NCBI GenBank assembly: GCA_963711035.1
Contig: CAVQCN010000003.1
Span: 729,868 to 793,867, forward strand
Length of the DNA stretch: 64,000 bases
DNA from: WHTK01 sp963711035
Lineage (GTDB): Bacteria; Chloroflexota; Dehalococcoidia; DSTF01; WHTK01
Direction: 5' to 3'
A model generated the notes under the pieces. That model had not been told where the DNA came from. It worked only from the letters and a program-made list of their open reading frames with translations, and searched no databases. Position numbers and translations under genes: made by a program. This document shows positions 41,945-50,062 of this stretch, piece by piece (position 1 is the first letter of the stretch; each line of letters opens with the position of its first letter).

Positions 41945-42178
41945 CTCGATCCGCTGCGAGACGAGGGTGAGGCATACGCGGCCCGGCTCAAGGAGGCAGG
42001 CGTGCCTGTCGAGATGAAACGGTACGACGGCCTGGTTCATGGCTTCCTCGGGCAGACCGCCGAGGTAGACGCCGCGCGGCTCGCGGTGGGCGACCTGACC
42101 AGCGCCCTGGCAAGGCCTTCGCCGGCGAGGCCTAGCTCGCCGCACGCAGGTCTCAGGTCAACCTCGGGACGTACTTAG
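41945..42178 (+). pseudogene. C-terminal remnant of an HSL-family esterase
   Basis: This frame encodes LDPLRDEGEAYAARLKEAGV, then EMKRYDGLVHGFLGQTAEVD. These are the last Asp (LDPLRDE) and His (YDGLVHGF) catalytic blocks of HSL-type esterases. The HGGG and GDSAGG parts are absent, with no start codon or ribosome-binding site, so the gene is a fragment. It lies at the point where sequence returns to the higher-GC core and may mark the right edge of the island. Confidence 0.7.
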
Positions 42179-42206
42179 GATTCCTGAGCACCTGCCCCGG
42201 CGCTGC

Positions 42207-43058
42207 TCAACCCTCCGCCGTCTCCAGCTTGAGGAGGCGCTTGGCGTTCTCGAGGAGGATCTTGGGGCGCACCTCGTCGCGGAAGGGGACGTCTTCCCAG
42301 TCGCGCAGCCAGCGGTCCGGTGAGAAGACGGGGAAGTCGCTGCCGAAGAGCACCTTGTCCTTGATCAGCGTGTTCGCGTACTGGATCAGGTTGGGGCTGA
42401 AGTACTTCGGCGACCAGCCGCTGAGGTCCATCCAGACGTTGGTCTTCACGCTGAGGATGGAGAGCTGCTCGTCCACCCACGGGAAGGACGGATGGGCCAT
42501 GACGATCTGCAGGTTGGGGAAGTCGGCCGCGAGGTCGTCGAAGTAGGGGTACGGCCGGCCGAACTTGTTCTTGATGCCGTTTTGCCCGGGCGTGCCGGCG
42601 CCGACGCCCGTCTGCCCCGTGTGGAACAGCGCGGGCACGCCGAGGTCGCTGATCGTGCCCCACAGCTCGGCGTAGGCGGGGTCGTTCGCCTCGAAAGTCT
42701 GTGTGATGGGATGGAACTTGAAGCCCTTGAGGCCGAGCTCCTCCACGCAGCGCACCGCTTCTTTGACGGCGATCTTCCCCTGCTTCGGGTCGACGCCGCC
42801 GAAGCCGATGAACTGCTCCGGGTAGTCGCGCTGCATCTCGGCGGACCAGTCGTTGTGGTTGGGCGCGCCGTCCTCCGTCACCGGGCCGGTGACGAGGATC
42901 ACGGCCATGAGGTCGCGGTCCTTGTAGTACTGGTAGACGCCTTCCTTCGTGTCCGGCACCGGCTCGCCGCGGAAGTACTTCATCATCGTCGGGTTCTGCG
43001 CCTGGCGGCCCGAGTCCGGCCGCGTCGGTGCGTGCACGTGAATGTCGATCCCTTTCAT
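42207..43058 (-). CDS. Amidohydrolase-2 (TIM-barrel) family protein
   Basis: 283 residues. The metal motif DIHVHAPTRP is at residues 5-14, then GLKGFKFHPITQTFEANDPA, LFHTGQTGVG, QIVMAHPSFPWVDEQL, and FGSDFPVFSPDRWLRDWE, the full amidohydrolase_2 pattern of the ACMSD/gamma-resorcylate decarboxylase branch. It may decarboxylate or hydrolyse a ring-derived acid. GGGAGGG precedes the ATG. Nothing beside it fixes the substrate. Confidence 0.87.
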   Translation of the reverse strand: MKGIDIHVHAPTRPDSGRQAQNPTMMKYFRGEPVPDTKEGVYQYYKDRDLMAVILVTGPVTEDGAPNHNDWSAEMQRDYPEQFIGFGGVDPKQGKIAVKEAVRCVEELGLKGFKFHPITQTFEANDPAYAELWGTISDLGVPALFHTGQTGVGAGTPGQNGIKNKFGRPYPYFDDLAADFPNLQIVMAHPSFPWVDEQLSILSVKTNVWMDLSGWSPKYFSPNLIQYANTLIKDKVLFGSDFPVFSPDRWLRDWEDVPFRDEVRPKILLENAKRLLKLETAEG

Positions 43059-43180
43059 GACAGCGTCCCTCCCACCTGCGAAGCTACGGCGCCCAACGGG
43101 TCAATGACCCGCCGACCAATCGCGGCCACTATAGAGGCAGGATCGAGCCCTGCAAAGTACTGTCTGGGTGGATGAGGCGA

Positions 43181-43387
43181 CTATTGGGCGCCGGGGAAGT
43201 CGTGGCTCAGCTCACGGCCGCAGCCGTTGCACAACGTGACGGTCTCGCCGGTGGCGGTGCCGTCGCGGCCCATCACCTGGAACGTGCTCGTGCCGAAGCC
43301 GCGACAGCAGCCCGGGTTGGCCAGCGCGGCGATGGCCTGACGCAGCCGTTCGATCTCCATCGCGGCGGTAGCGGGGTTCGACTCCAT
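43181..43387 (-). CDS. Small Cys-containing protein
   Basis: 68 residues. It has GCCRGFGTST in the middle and LCNGCGRELSH near the end, suggesting a small metal-binding fold. An ATG at 43354 would give a shorter form. No strong ribosome-binding site is visible and I do not recognise the family, so this call is tentative. Confidence 0.4.
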   Translation of the reverse strand: MESNPATAAMEIERLRQAIAALANPGCCRGFGTSTFQVMGRDGTATGETVTLCNGCGRELSHDFPGAQ

Positions 43388-43490
43388 GACAACCCCGATG
43401 CTGCCACCGATCAGAACATTTGGTCAAGCAGGCTCACGCCCTGCTGCTCCGTCGCTTGTGCCGCGAAACGGCCAGCGCCCAGAATAGAGC

Positions 43491-43910
43491 ATGACCTTCC
43501 CTCAAGAGCTCCCCGACGACCTCTCGCCGCAAGAGGCGGCCGAAGTGCAGATCGCGGAGCGGATCAAGGGCTACGTCCTCGACGCGCTGCGAGCTCTGCC
43601 GGCGCAGTACTTCCAGAAGATCGAGAACGTGCAGTTCTTCGTGCGGCGCGACGTCGGGCTCGACGACAGCCAGCGGCTGCGCGTGCGCCAGGGCCACCTC
43701 TACGGCCTCTACGAGGGCATCCCGCTCACCCGCAGGGGCGACGGCTACAACTTCGTGATGCCGGATCGGATCACGATCTACTGGGGACCGCTCCTGCGTG
43801 ACTTCCCGGAGGAGGCGCTCGCCGACCAGGTGCAGAAGGTCGTCTACCACGAGATCGGCCACTACTTCGGCATGAGCGAGGCCGACCTGCACCAGACACG
43901 CATGCACTGA
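43491..43910 (+). CDS. Zincin-type metallopeptidase family protein
   Basis: 139 residues. The C-terminal part has VYHEIGHYFGMSEADL, an HExxHxxG motif with His120, Glu121 and His124, as in the minimal zincin family (Zincin_1, PF06262). Middle strands include GLYEGIPLTRR and DRITIYWGPLLRDFP. The family is compact, cytoplasmic and of unknown substrate. It converges with the sortase gene. Confidence 0.85.
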   Translation: MTFPQELPDDLSPQEAAEVQIAERIKGYVLDALRALPAQYFQKIENVQFFVRRDVGLDDSQRLRVRQGHLYGLYEGIPLTRRGDGYNFVMPDRITIYWGPLLRDFPEEALADQVQKVVYHEIGHYFGMSEADLHQTRMH

Positions 43911-43927
43911 CGCCTCGAAGTACGGGG

Positions 43928-44608
43928 CTACTCCTCTGCCAGCGCCGTCATGTCGCGCTCGGCGCGGACGACGAGGCGCTTGTCGTAGCTGTGGGTTGCG
44001 GTGTCGAAGTCGCCTGAGCAGGTGATCAGCGTCATCGTCGGCGTATCGGTCGGCCCGACGATCTCCTGCACCGGCGCCGTGGCGTCGTCATAGGCCGTGA
44101 TCGTCGTGACGCGGTACGTGAACACGGTGCCGTCCACCAATGTTATGTCGACTTCATCGCCCGCCTTGAGGTCGCGCAGGTTCCAGAACACGGCTGGGCC
44201 GTAATGGATATAGTCGACGTGGCCGGCGAACACGGCGTTGCCCGTGAAGCCGGGGCGGGCCGAGAAGTCGTACCAGCCGACGTCCGTGGGCGTCGCGGGC
44301 GCCTGCATGGCGCCGTCAGCGTCGACGCCGAGGGTGACGACGCTGGCATCGACCTTGATGTTGGGTATCTGCAGGCGAGCGATGTCGGCGCTGCTCGGCT
44401 CCGGCGTGGGCGTCGATTCGGGCAGCGGCGTCGGCGGGATGAAGGTCGCGGTCGGCTCCGTGATGAGCGCCTCAGGGGTTGGCGACGAGCCGTTGTCGTG
44501 CAACGCGAGGTAGCCCAGACCGCCGGCGCCCAGCGCGATCAGCACTGCACCGAGGACGACAAGGACGCGCACGAGACGACGGGTTCGACGCGGTGGTTCG
44601 TTACTCAC
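43928..44608 (-). CDS. Sortase, class E/F-like
   Basis: 226 residues. A cytoplasmic basic N-terminus precedes one membrane anchor (VLVVLGAVLIALGAGGLGYL, about 15-36) and a Thr/Pro-rich linker. The catalytic triad is His130 in VFAGHVDY, Cys197 in TLITCSGDF and Arg211 in SYDKRLVVRAE. The substrate-binding sequence IPNIKVDASVVTLGVDADG is typical of class E/F sortases. It cleaves cell-wall sorting signals and attaches proteins. No protein with an LPxTG-like C-terminal sorting signal is visible in the window. Confidence 0.88.
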   Translation of the reverse strand: MSNEPPRRTRRLVRVLVVLGAVLIALGAGGLGYLALHDNGSSPTPEALITEPTATFIPPTPLPESTPTPEPSSADIARLQIPNIKVDASVVTLGVDADGAMQAPATPTDVGWYDFSARPGFTGNAVFAGHVDYIHYGPAVFWNLRDLKAGDEVDITLVDGTVFTYRVTTITAYDDATAPVQEIVGPTDTPTMTLITCSGDFDTATHSYDKRLVVRAERDMTALAEE

Positions 44609-44671
44609 TGCTTCTCGAAATTGACGATAACACGAATTCGGGCCACGAACGCCTCGACCGGCGAACGGAAC

Positions 44672-46330
44672 CTAGGCGCTGCGAGTGGAGGAGTTCTGCT
44701 CTGTCAGCGGCGTCATCTCCGGGCGAACCAGCGCGGCGTGCTGCGGCGCGGGCTGGTCGATAGCGGGCGCCGGCTCCGGCCGCGTAACGCCGCCGTGCTG
44801 TTCTGCGGTCGGCGTGATCGGCGTCTCGCCCGTGCGCTTGCCGGCCTTCGACTCCTCCAGCACGCGGTCGTGGATGAATATGGACAGCGCGGCGCCGCTC
44901 AGGTTCATTACGGTGAGGAAGCGGAACGCCCAGTGGAAGGCGATCACCATATCAGGCACCGGCGCGCTACCGTCGCCAATCGATGCTCCCGCCGGCGCAC
45001 CGGCGATGCCAAGGCCCGCGATCAGGACCGTGGTAAGGATGGCTGTGCTGAGGGCGCCGTCCACGCGCTGACCCACGTTGACCAATGCCGTGGCCCGAGG
45101 CAACTGGCCCTGCGGCACCGTGTTATAGGCGACGAGCTGGATCGTCTGGGCAAAGAGGCCGAGGCCGATACCGCGCCCGGTGACGAGCAGCATCAGCGGA
45201 ATCGTCCCCGTGTTCTGATCGACGGTGCTCCAGAAGAACGTGATCGAGCCGATGACGAGCAGCCCGGCGATCGAGAGCGGTCGCGGCCCGATTACCTTGT
45301 AGAGGCGCCCGGCCGCGTTCATCGTCAGGAAGGCGCCGACACCCATCGGCAGCAGGATGCGGCCGGCTTCGGCGGCGCTGTAGCCGTGCACGCGCTCCAG
45401 GAAGAGCGGCATGAGGAAGTTGAGACCAAACAGCGAGAAGAAGCCGATCCACTGGATGACCTGCGCCAGGCGGAACATCGAGTCCTTGTAGAGACGCAGC
45501 TGCAGCATCGGGTCGTGGTGACGCAGCTCCTGGCGAATAAACAGCCCGAAGGAGCCCGTGCCGAGGATGAGCAGGACGGGGACGATAGGTGAGGTCCAGC
45601 CGTGCTCCGAGCCCTGGGTCAGGCCCATGAGAATGCAGGGGAAGGCAATGGCGGCGAAGGCGAAACCACGCGCGTCGAGCTTCGTGTCGGTCCTGATCTC
45701 CGTCTCCTTGAGCAGGATGTAGCTCAGGAAGATGTCTGCCAGGCCGATCGGCAGATTGATGAGGAAGACCATGCGCCAGCTCGTCAGGTCGATAATGTAG
45801 CCGCCGAGAGACGGACCGATCAGCGGCGCGAGCAGCGTCGGGATGCCTAGCAGCGCGAAGAACTTGGGGCGCTCAAGGGGCGTGATCATCGTGAAGACGA
45901 TGGCCATGCCGAGCGGCTGCAGCATGCCGCCGCCAAGGCCCTGCATGACGCGGAAGAAGATCAGGCTCTGCACGTTCCACGCCAGGCCGCAAAGCACAGA
46001 GCCCAGCGTGAACAGCCCCAGCGTGATCATGTAGAGGCGCTTCATACCGACGCGTTCGCCCAGGAACCCGCTGAGCGGGATGACGACAGCCAGCGCCATC
46101 AGATACGACGCGATGATCAGCTGGCCGTTCTGCAGGTTGGCGTGGAAGTCTTCGAGGATCTTCGGCAGCGCGATGTTGACGATGTTCGAGTCGAGGATCG
46201 ACATGAAGGACCCGATGGTTGTGGCCACCAAGGGTAGCCAGCGCGGGTCCATTCCGGAGAGCCTAGATTTCAAGGAAGGCTTCGATCCCCCAACAGTGAT
46301 CGTTGCGGAGCCGCAGCTCCAGCACATCAC
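44672..46330 (-). CDS. DHA2-type MFS multidrug exporter (first)
   Basis: 552 residues with about 14 membrane helices. ILDSNIVNIALPKILEDFHA is the DHA2 motif D1 region, LSGFLGERVGMKRLYMITLG motif A, and GPSLGGYIIDLTSWRMVFLI motif C. It resembles EmrB/QacA exporters that use the proton gradient to expel drugs. The ATG at 46252 (before DPRWLPLVA) is a likely alternative start, as the first 26 residues are not typical. The C-terminal 60 residues are Pro/Glu-rich. There is no regulator next to it, unlike the second pump. Confidence 0.85.
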   Translation of the reverse strand: MMCWSCGSATITVGGSKPSLKSRLSGMDPRWLPLVATTIGSFMSILDSNIVNIALPKILEDFHANLQNGQLIIASYLMALAVVIPLSGFLGERVGMKRLYMITLGLFTLGSVLCGLAWNVQSLIFFRVMQGLGGGMLQPLGMAIVFTMITPLERPKFFALLGIPTLLAPLIGPSLGGYIIDLTSWRMVFLINLPIGLADIFLSYILLKETEIRTDTKLDARGFAFAAIAFPCILMGLTQGSEHGWTSPIVPVLLILGTGSFGLFIRQELRHHDPMLQLRLYKDSMFRLAQVIQWIGFFSLFGLNFLMPLFLERVHGYSAAEAGRILLPMGVGAFLTMNAAGRLYKVIGPRPLSIAGLLVIGSITFFWSTVDQNTGTIPLMLLVTGRGIGLGLFAQTIQLVAYNTVPQGQLPRATALVNVGQRVDGALSTAILTTVLIAGLGIAGAPAGASIGDGSAPVPDMVIAFHWAFRFLTVMNLSGAALSIFIHDRVLEESKAGKRTGETPITPTAEQHGGVTRPEPAPAIDQPAPQHAALVRPEMTPLTEQNSSTRSA

Positions 46331-46491
46331 ACAACTATGACGTTTACGTAAGACTACCCTGATCTATCGTTCATGTCAACGCAGTTTCAGGCAACCAATA
46401 GTCAGTGATGTGAACAGCATGACTTTACTCTCACCCGTCAAGGCGGAAGCGCGCTCCGAAAATCGTGGGGGAGGTTAGGGTTGACGCGTCT

Positions 46492-46887
46492 CTATGCGGA
46501 CGGCGCCTGCCAGACGCCGATCACGTTGCCGGCGGGGTCGCGCAGCGTCGCAATCGTGAGGTTGCCCTCCGCGTACGGCGCCTTGACGACGGCGCCGCCT
46601 GCCGCCGTTGCAGCCGCGACGACACGATCGACGCCGTCGACGTAGATGTAGGGAATGATGCCCGGCTCGGACGAGATCGGCCGGCCGAGGATCCAGTGAC
46701 CGATGAGGCCGTCGTTCACATCCGAGAAGTTGACGTGCTCCGCGTCCCGCCGCTCGACCTGCCAGCCGAAGAGGCGCTCGTAGAACGCCGCCGATTGCTC
46801 CAAATCGAGCGCCGGGATTTCGAGATAGGAAACCTTGCCATGCCGCGCCAGACGGTCTTCGACGCCGCTGTCGCTTGCTTCGCTCAC
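46492..46887 (-). CDS. VOC (glyoxalase/bleomycin-resistance fold) protein
   Basis: 131 residues with the VOC fold: LEIPALDLEQSAAFYERLFG as the first half and YIYVDGVDRVVAAATAAGGA then TIATLRDPAGNVIGVWQAP as the second. VOC proteins bind a metal and act as lyases, isomerases or sequestering proteins. The ATG overlaps the end of the DedA gene by 4 bases. The substrate is unknown. Confidence 0.82.
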   Translation of the reverse strand: MSEASDSGVEDRLARHGKVSYLEIPALDLEQSAAFYERLFGWQVERRDAEHVNFSDVNDGLIGHWILGRPISSEPGIIPYIYVDGVDRVVAAATAAGGAVVKAPYAEGNLTIATLRDPAGNVIGVWQAPSA

Positions 46888-47513
46888 GCCGCGTCCTCCG
46901 GCGGCAGGACCGAGACGCGGGTTCGTGCGCGCCGCCGCCAGAGATGGAAGACGGAGGGCAGCGACGACAGGACGATGACGACGGCCAGGATCGGCAGCAA
47001 GTAGCGGTCAATGCCGGGAATGTTGTTGCCGAGCTCGTAGCCAGCGAAGCTCACGCCGACGGCCCATGCGAAGGCACCCGCGATGTTGAACAGCGCGAAC
47101 CGCCGGTACGACATGGCGCTGACACCGGCGACGATCGGCGTGAAGGTGCGCACGATTGGTAGGAAGCGCGCCAGGAAGATCGCCTTGCCGCCGTGCTTGT
47201 CGAAGAACGCTTCCGCCTCTTCCAGATAACTGCGCTTGAAGAACCGCGACTCCTCGTGCTTGAAGAGGCGCCTGCCGACACGATGGCCAAACGTGTAGCC
47301 GACCGCGTCGCCTGCAACCGCGGCCAGGAAGCAGCCGATGGCCAGGACTGCGATGTCCAGCCTGCCCTGCGAGGCCAGGAAGCCGGCCGTGAACAGCAGG
47401 CTGTCGCCCGGCAGAAAGAACCCAACCATGAGGCCGGATTCCGCAAAGATCATGACGAAGACGCCGATGTAGCCGACGGTCTTGATAAAGGACTCGAGAT
47501 CGACTGGGAGCAC
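46884..47513 (-). CDS. DedA-family membrane protein
   Basis: 209 residues. It begins VGYIGVFVMIFAESGLMVGF and FLPGDSLLFTAGFLASQG, the conserved DedA region, and contains GKAIFLARFLPIVRTFTPIV followed by AGVSAMSYRRFALFNIAGAF, the SNARE-associated (PF09335) signature with Arg residues used for lipid transport. DedA proteins help recycle undecaprenyl-phosphate or other phospholipids. The VOC gene follows with a 4-base overlap. Confidence 0.92.
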   Translation of the reverse strand: MLPVDLESFIKTVGYIGVFVMIFAESGLMVGFFLPGDSLLFTAGFLASQGRLDIAVLAIGCFLAAVAGDAVGYTFGHRVGRRLFKHEESRFFKRSYLEEAEAFFDKHGGKAIFLARFLPIVRTFTPIVAGVSAMSYRRFALFNIAGAFAWAVGVSFAGYELGNNIPGIDRYLLPILAVVIVLSSLPSVFHLWRRRARTRVSVLPPEDAA

Positions 47514-47698
47514 GGGGATTGCCTCCTGGAGGAGCTACTCGGCCGGTCGATCCGTTCCGTGGACCGGCTACCTCGGCGAACTCTGCATTGCAAAGCTTTG
47601 TATATAAGGTACTTCGCCCGGCACGCCTACACCAAGCCTCGGTCGCCCGCCTATGCGCTCAGGCGATAGACGCATCGGGATATTTGATTACGATACCG

Positions 47699-47727
47699 TT
47701 GCGTTTCGTAAGTGATGTCGATATCAT
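47699..47727 (+). promoter_or_regulatory. Promoter of the second DHA2 pump
   Basis: TTGCGT at 47699-47704 and TATCAT at 47722-47727 with a 17-base spacer. The -10 is five of six to consensus. The palindrome 47726-47751 overlaps the -10 and the expected start point, as expected for a repressor operator. Confidence 0.55.
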
Positions 47728-47751
47728 TTCGCTACTAGGTTGTAGCGAAAT
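47726..47751. promoter_or_regulatory. Palindromic operator, likely bound by the downstream TetR regulator
   Basis: ATTTCGCTAC and GTAGCGAAAT are perfect 10-bp arms around TAGGTT. The site begins in the -10 hexamer and ends 15 bases before the pump ATG. A TetR-family gene lies at the end of the same unit, so autoregulated repression relieved by a drug is the natural inference. Confidence 0.75.
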
Positions 47752-47766
47752 GTGTGAGAGGCTCCG

Positions 47767-49359
47767 ATGATTCAGCAGCAAATGGAAGTCTACGAAAAGC
47801 GGTGGTGGATGCTGGGCGTCCTCTGCCTCAGCCTGGTCATCATCGGCCTCGACAACACGATCCTCAACGTCGCCCTGCCCACCCTGGCGCGTGACCTTTC
47901 GGCAACCGGCAGCGAGTTGCAGTGGATCGTCGATGCATATGTCCTCGTCTTCGCCGGCCTGCTGTTGACGGCAGGCTCCCTGGGTGACCGGTTCGGCCGC
48001 AAACGAGCCCTGTTCATCGGCCTCTCGATCTTCGCCTTCGGCTCCTTCATGGCCTCGATGTCGCACTCGACCCATCAGCTGATCGCCATGCGCGGCCTGA
48101 TGGGCGTCGGCGGCGCGCTGATCATGCCGACGACGCTGTCGATTCTGACGAACGCCTTCCCTCCTGCGGAGCGCGCCAAGGCGATTGCGATCTGGGCCGG
48201 AACCGCCGGCCTGGCAATACCGATTGGGCCGATCCTGGGCGGCTGGCTGCTCGAGCACTTCGCCTGGGGCTCCGTCTTCCTCGTCAACCTGCCCGTCGTC
48301 GCAACGGCGCTGATCGCGGGTTACATCCTGATACCCGAATCGCGCGATCCGAACGAGGCGCCGCTGGATCCGGTCGGTGCCCTGCTATCGATCGTCGGCC
48401 TGGCGATCTTGCTCTACGCCATCATCCAGGCGCCCGACAAAGGCTGGACCGCGGACGGCACCCTGATCACGTTCGGCGTGGCCAGCATATTGCTCGCTAT
48501 CTTCGTGACCTGGGAGCTCACCAACCAGCACCCGATGCTCAACATGAGCCTGTTCCGCAATCCCAGCTTCGCCGGCGCCAGCCTCGCGATTACGTTGGTG
48601 TTCTTCGCGCTGTTCGGCAGCCTCTTCTTCATCACTCAGTACCTGCAGTTCGTGCTCGGCTACTCGGCGCTCGAGGCCGGTATCCGCACTGCGCCAGTGG
48701 CGCTGGGCATGATCTTCGGCACCAGCTTCAGCACGCGGCTACGGCCCATGATTGGCACGCGTCTGTGTGTCGCGGCCGGCATGATGATCGTCGCCGCCGG
48801 ACTGTTGATCATGGCTGGCATCTCCGATTCGAGTGGCTACGAACGCATCATCGTCTCGATGCTCGTCCTCTCCCTCGGCATGGGCATCGCCATGGCGCCC
48901 GCGACAAACTCGATCATGGGCGCGGTGCCACGTGACCGCGCCGGTGTTGGCTCCGCTGTAAACGACACCACACGTCAGATCGGTGGCGCGCTGGGTGTCG
49001 CGATCCTGGGTAGCATCCTCTCCAGCATCTACACGAGCCACATGAGCTCCGCTGCCAACGGCCTTCCGGCCTCGCTCGTCACGGAGGCGCGCGACTCGAT
49101 CGGCGCTTCGCTGCAGGTCGCCGCACAGATCGGTGGCAGTCAGGGAGCCGCTCTGGTGGAGGCCGCCCACTCCAGCTTTGTCGATGCGATGAGCATCACG
49201 CTGCTGGTCGGCGTCGGCTTCGCGGTGGCTGGGGCGCTGGTCGCGTTCTTCGTCCTGCCGCCGCGCGATCGTGAGCCCGAGCTGAACCTGCGCGCCGAGA
49301 GCCCGGAGGAGGCGGAACCGATGCTTGAGCTGGCTCTGTCGGAGGGAGTCGGCGAATGA
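47767..49359 (+). CDS. DHA2-type MFS multidrug exporter (second)
   Basis: 530 residues with about 14 membrane helices. IIGLDNTILNVALPTLARDL is the DHA2 motif D1 region, AGSLGDRFGRKRALFIGLSI motif A, and GPILGGWLLEHFAWGSVFLV motif C. It should export drugs or toxic metabolites by proton antiport. It has its own promoter and palindromic operator and overlaps the downstream TetR gene by 4 bases (ATGA). Confidence 0.9.
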   Translation: MIQQQMEVYEKRWWMLGVLCLSLVIIGLDNTILNVALPTLARDLSATGSELQWIVDAYVLVFAGLLLTAGSLGDRFGRKRALFIGLSIFAFGSFMASMSHSTHQLIAMRGLMGVGGALIMPTTLSILTNAFPPAERAKAIAIWAGTAGLAIPIGPILGGWLLEHFAWGSVFLVNLPVVATALIAGYILIPESRDPNEAPLDPVGALLSIVGLAILLYAIIQAPDKGWTADGTLITFGVASILLAIFVTWELTNQHPMLNMSLFRNPSFAGASLAITLVFFALFGSLFFITQYLQFVLGYSALEAGIRTAPVALGMIFGTSFSTRLRPMIGTRLCVAAGMMIVAAGLLIMAGISDSSGYERIIVSMLVLSLGMGIAMAPATNSIMGAVPRDRAGVGSAVNDTTRQIGGALGVAILGSILSSIYTSHMSSAANGLPASLVTEARDSIGASLQVAAQIGGSQGAALVEAAHSSFVDAMSITLLVGVGFAVAGALVAFFVLPPRDREPELNLRAESPEEAEPMLELALSEGVGE

Positions 49360-49985
49360 CCGCCTACCATCCTCACCCGCCGGCCGCGGATGGCGAACAG
49401 CACCGGCGCCCGGGACGTCCCCGCAGCGTCGAGGCGGAGAACGCAATCCTCGATGCCGCGTTGGAGCTGCTCCTGGTCGATGGCCTCGAGAACGTCACGA
49501 TGGAGGCGATTGCCAACCGCGCCTGCGTCGGCAAGACGACGATCTACCGGCGCTGGGCGTCGCAGGACGAGGTCGTGGCCGCCGCGCTGCGACGCCTGAG
49601 CGGCGACATCGAGGTGCCGGACACGGGCAGCGTGCGCAGCGACCTGGTCACGTTGCTGCAGCAGGTCCACAACGTCGGTATCAAGACGCTCTCTGCCGCG
49701 ATGCTGTCGCGGCTCATCGCCTTCACCATGACAAGCCCGCGTCAGCTCGAAATCGTCATGGCCAACCTTTACGAGCCGCGCAAGTCCGCTATCGTGGCAA
49801 TCCTCCGCCGCGGCGTCGAACGTGGCGAGCTGCGCCAGAACCTCGACGTCGACCTCGCATTCGCCATGTTCATCGGCCCGGGCTTCGTCCGCACACTGCT
49901 GGAGGGCCGAGAGCCCTTCCACGATCAGGAGGTGGGCGGGAAGCTCATCGACTTGTTGCTGCAGGGCATCGCGGCCGACGACTGA
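49356..49985 (+). CDS. TetR-family transcription regulator
   Basis: 209 residues. The N-terminal helix-turn-helix includes AENAILDAALELLLVDGLEN, VTMEAIANRACVGKTTIYRR and WASQDEVVAAALRR, the TetR_N signature. The C-terminal ligand-binding domain resembles TetR_C_11/16-type regulators (MSRLIAFTMTSPRQLEIVMA, FIGPGFVRTLL). It overlaps the pump gene by 4 bases, and a perfect palindrome lies at the pump promoter, so it probably represses the operon and itself. Ligand unknown. Confidence 0.9.
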   Translation: MTAYHPHPPAADGEQHRRPGRPRSVEAENAILDAALELLLVDGLENVTMEAIANRACVGKTTIYRRWASQDEVVAAALRRLSGDIEVPDTGSVRSDLVTLLQQVHNVGIKTLSAAMLSRLIAFTMTSPRQLEIVMANLYEPRKSAIVAILRRGVERGELRQNLDVDLAFAMFIGPGFVRTLLEGREPFHDQEVGGKLIDLLLQGIAADD

Positions 49986-50062
49986 CGGGCCGAACGGCTC
50001 AGGCGTCCGCTGCGCTTGCCGTGGTATCATCCCGCCCAGACTCCGATTCGGGACGCTGACCA

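Noticed and set aside
41660..42206. A second copy of the ssrA 3' end as the right attachment site of the island
   Set aside because: I looked for the acceptor/T-arm sequence near the right edge and elsewhere but did not find a convincing duplicate; it may have been lost.
44204..45592. A 462-codon plus-strand frame across the sortase and first DHA2 exporter
   Set aside because: No domain, Arg-rich, and antisense to two well-supported genes.
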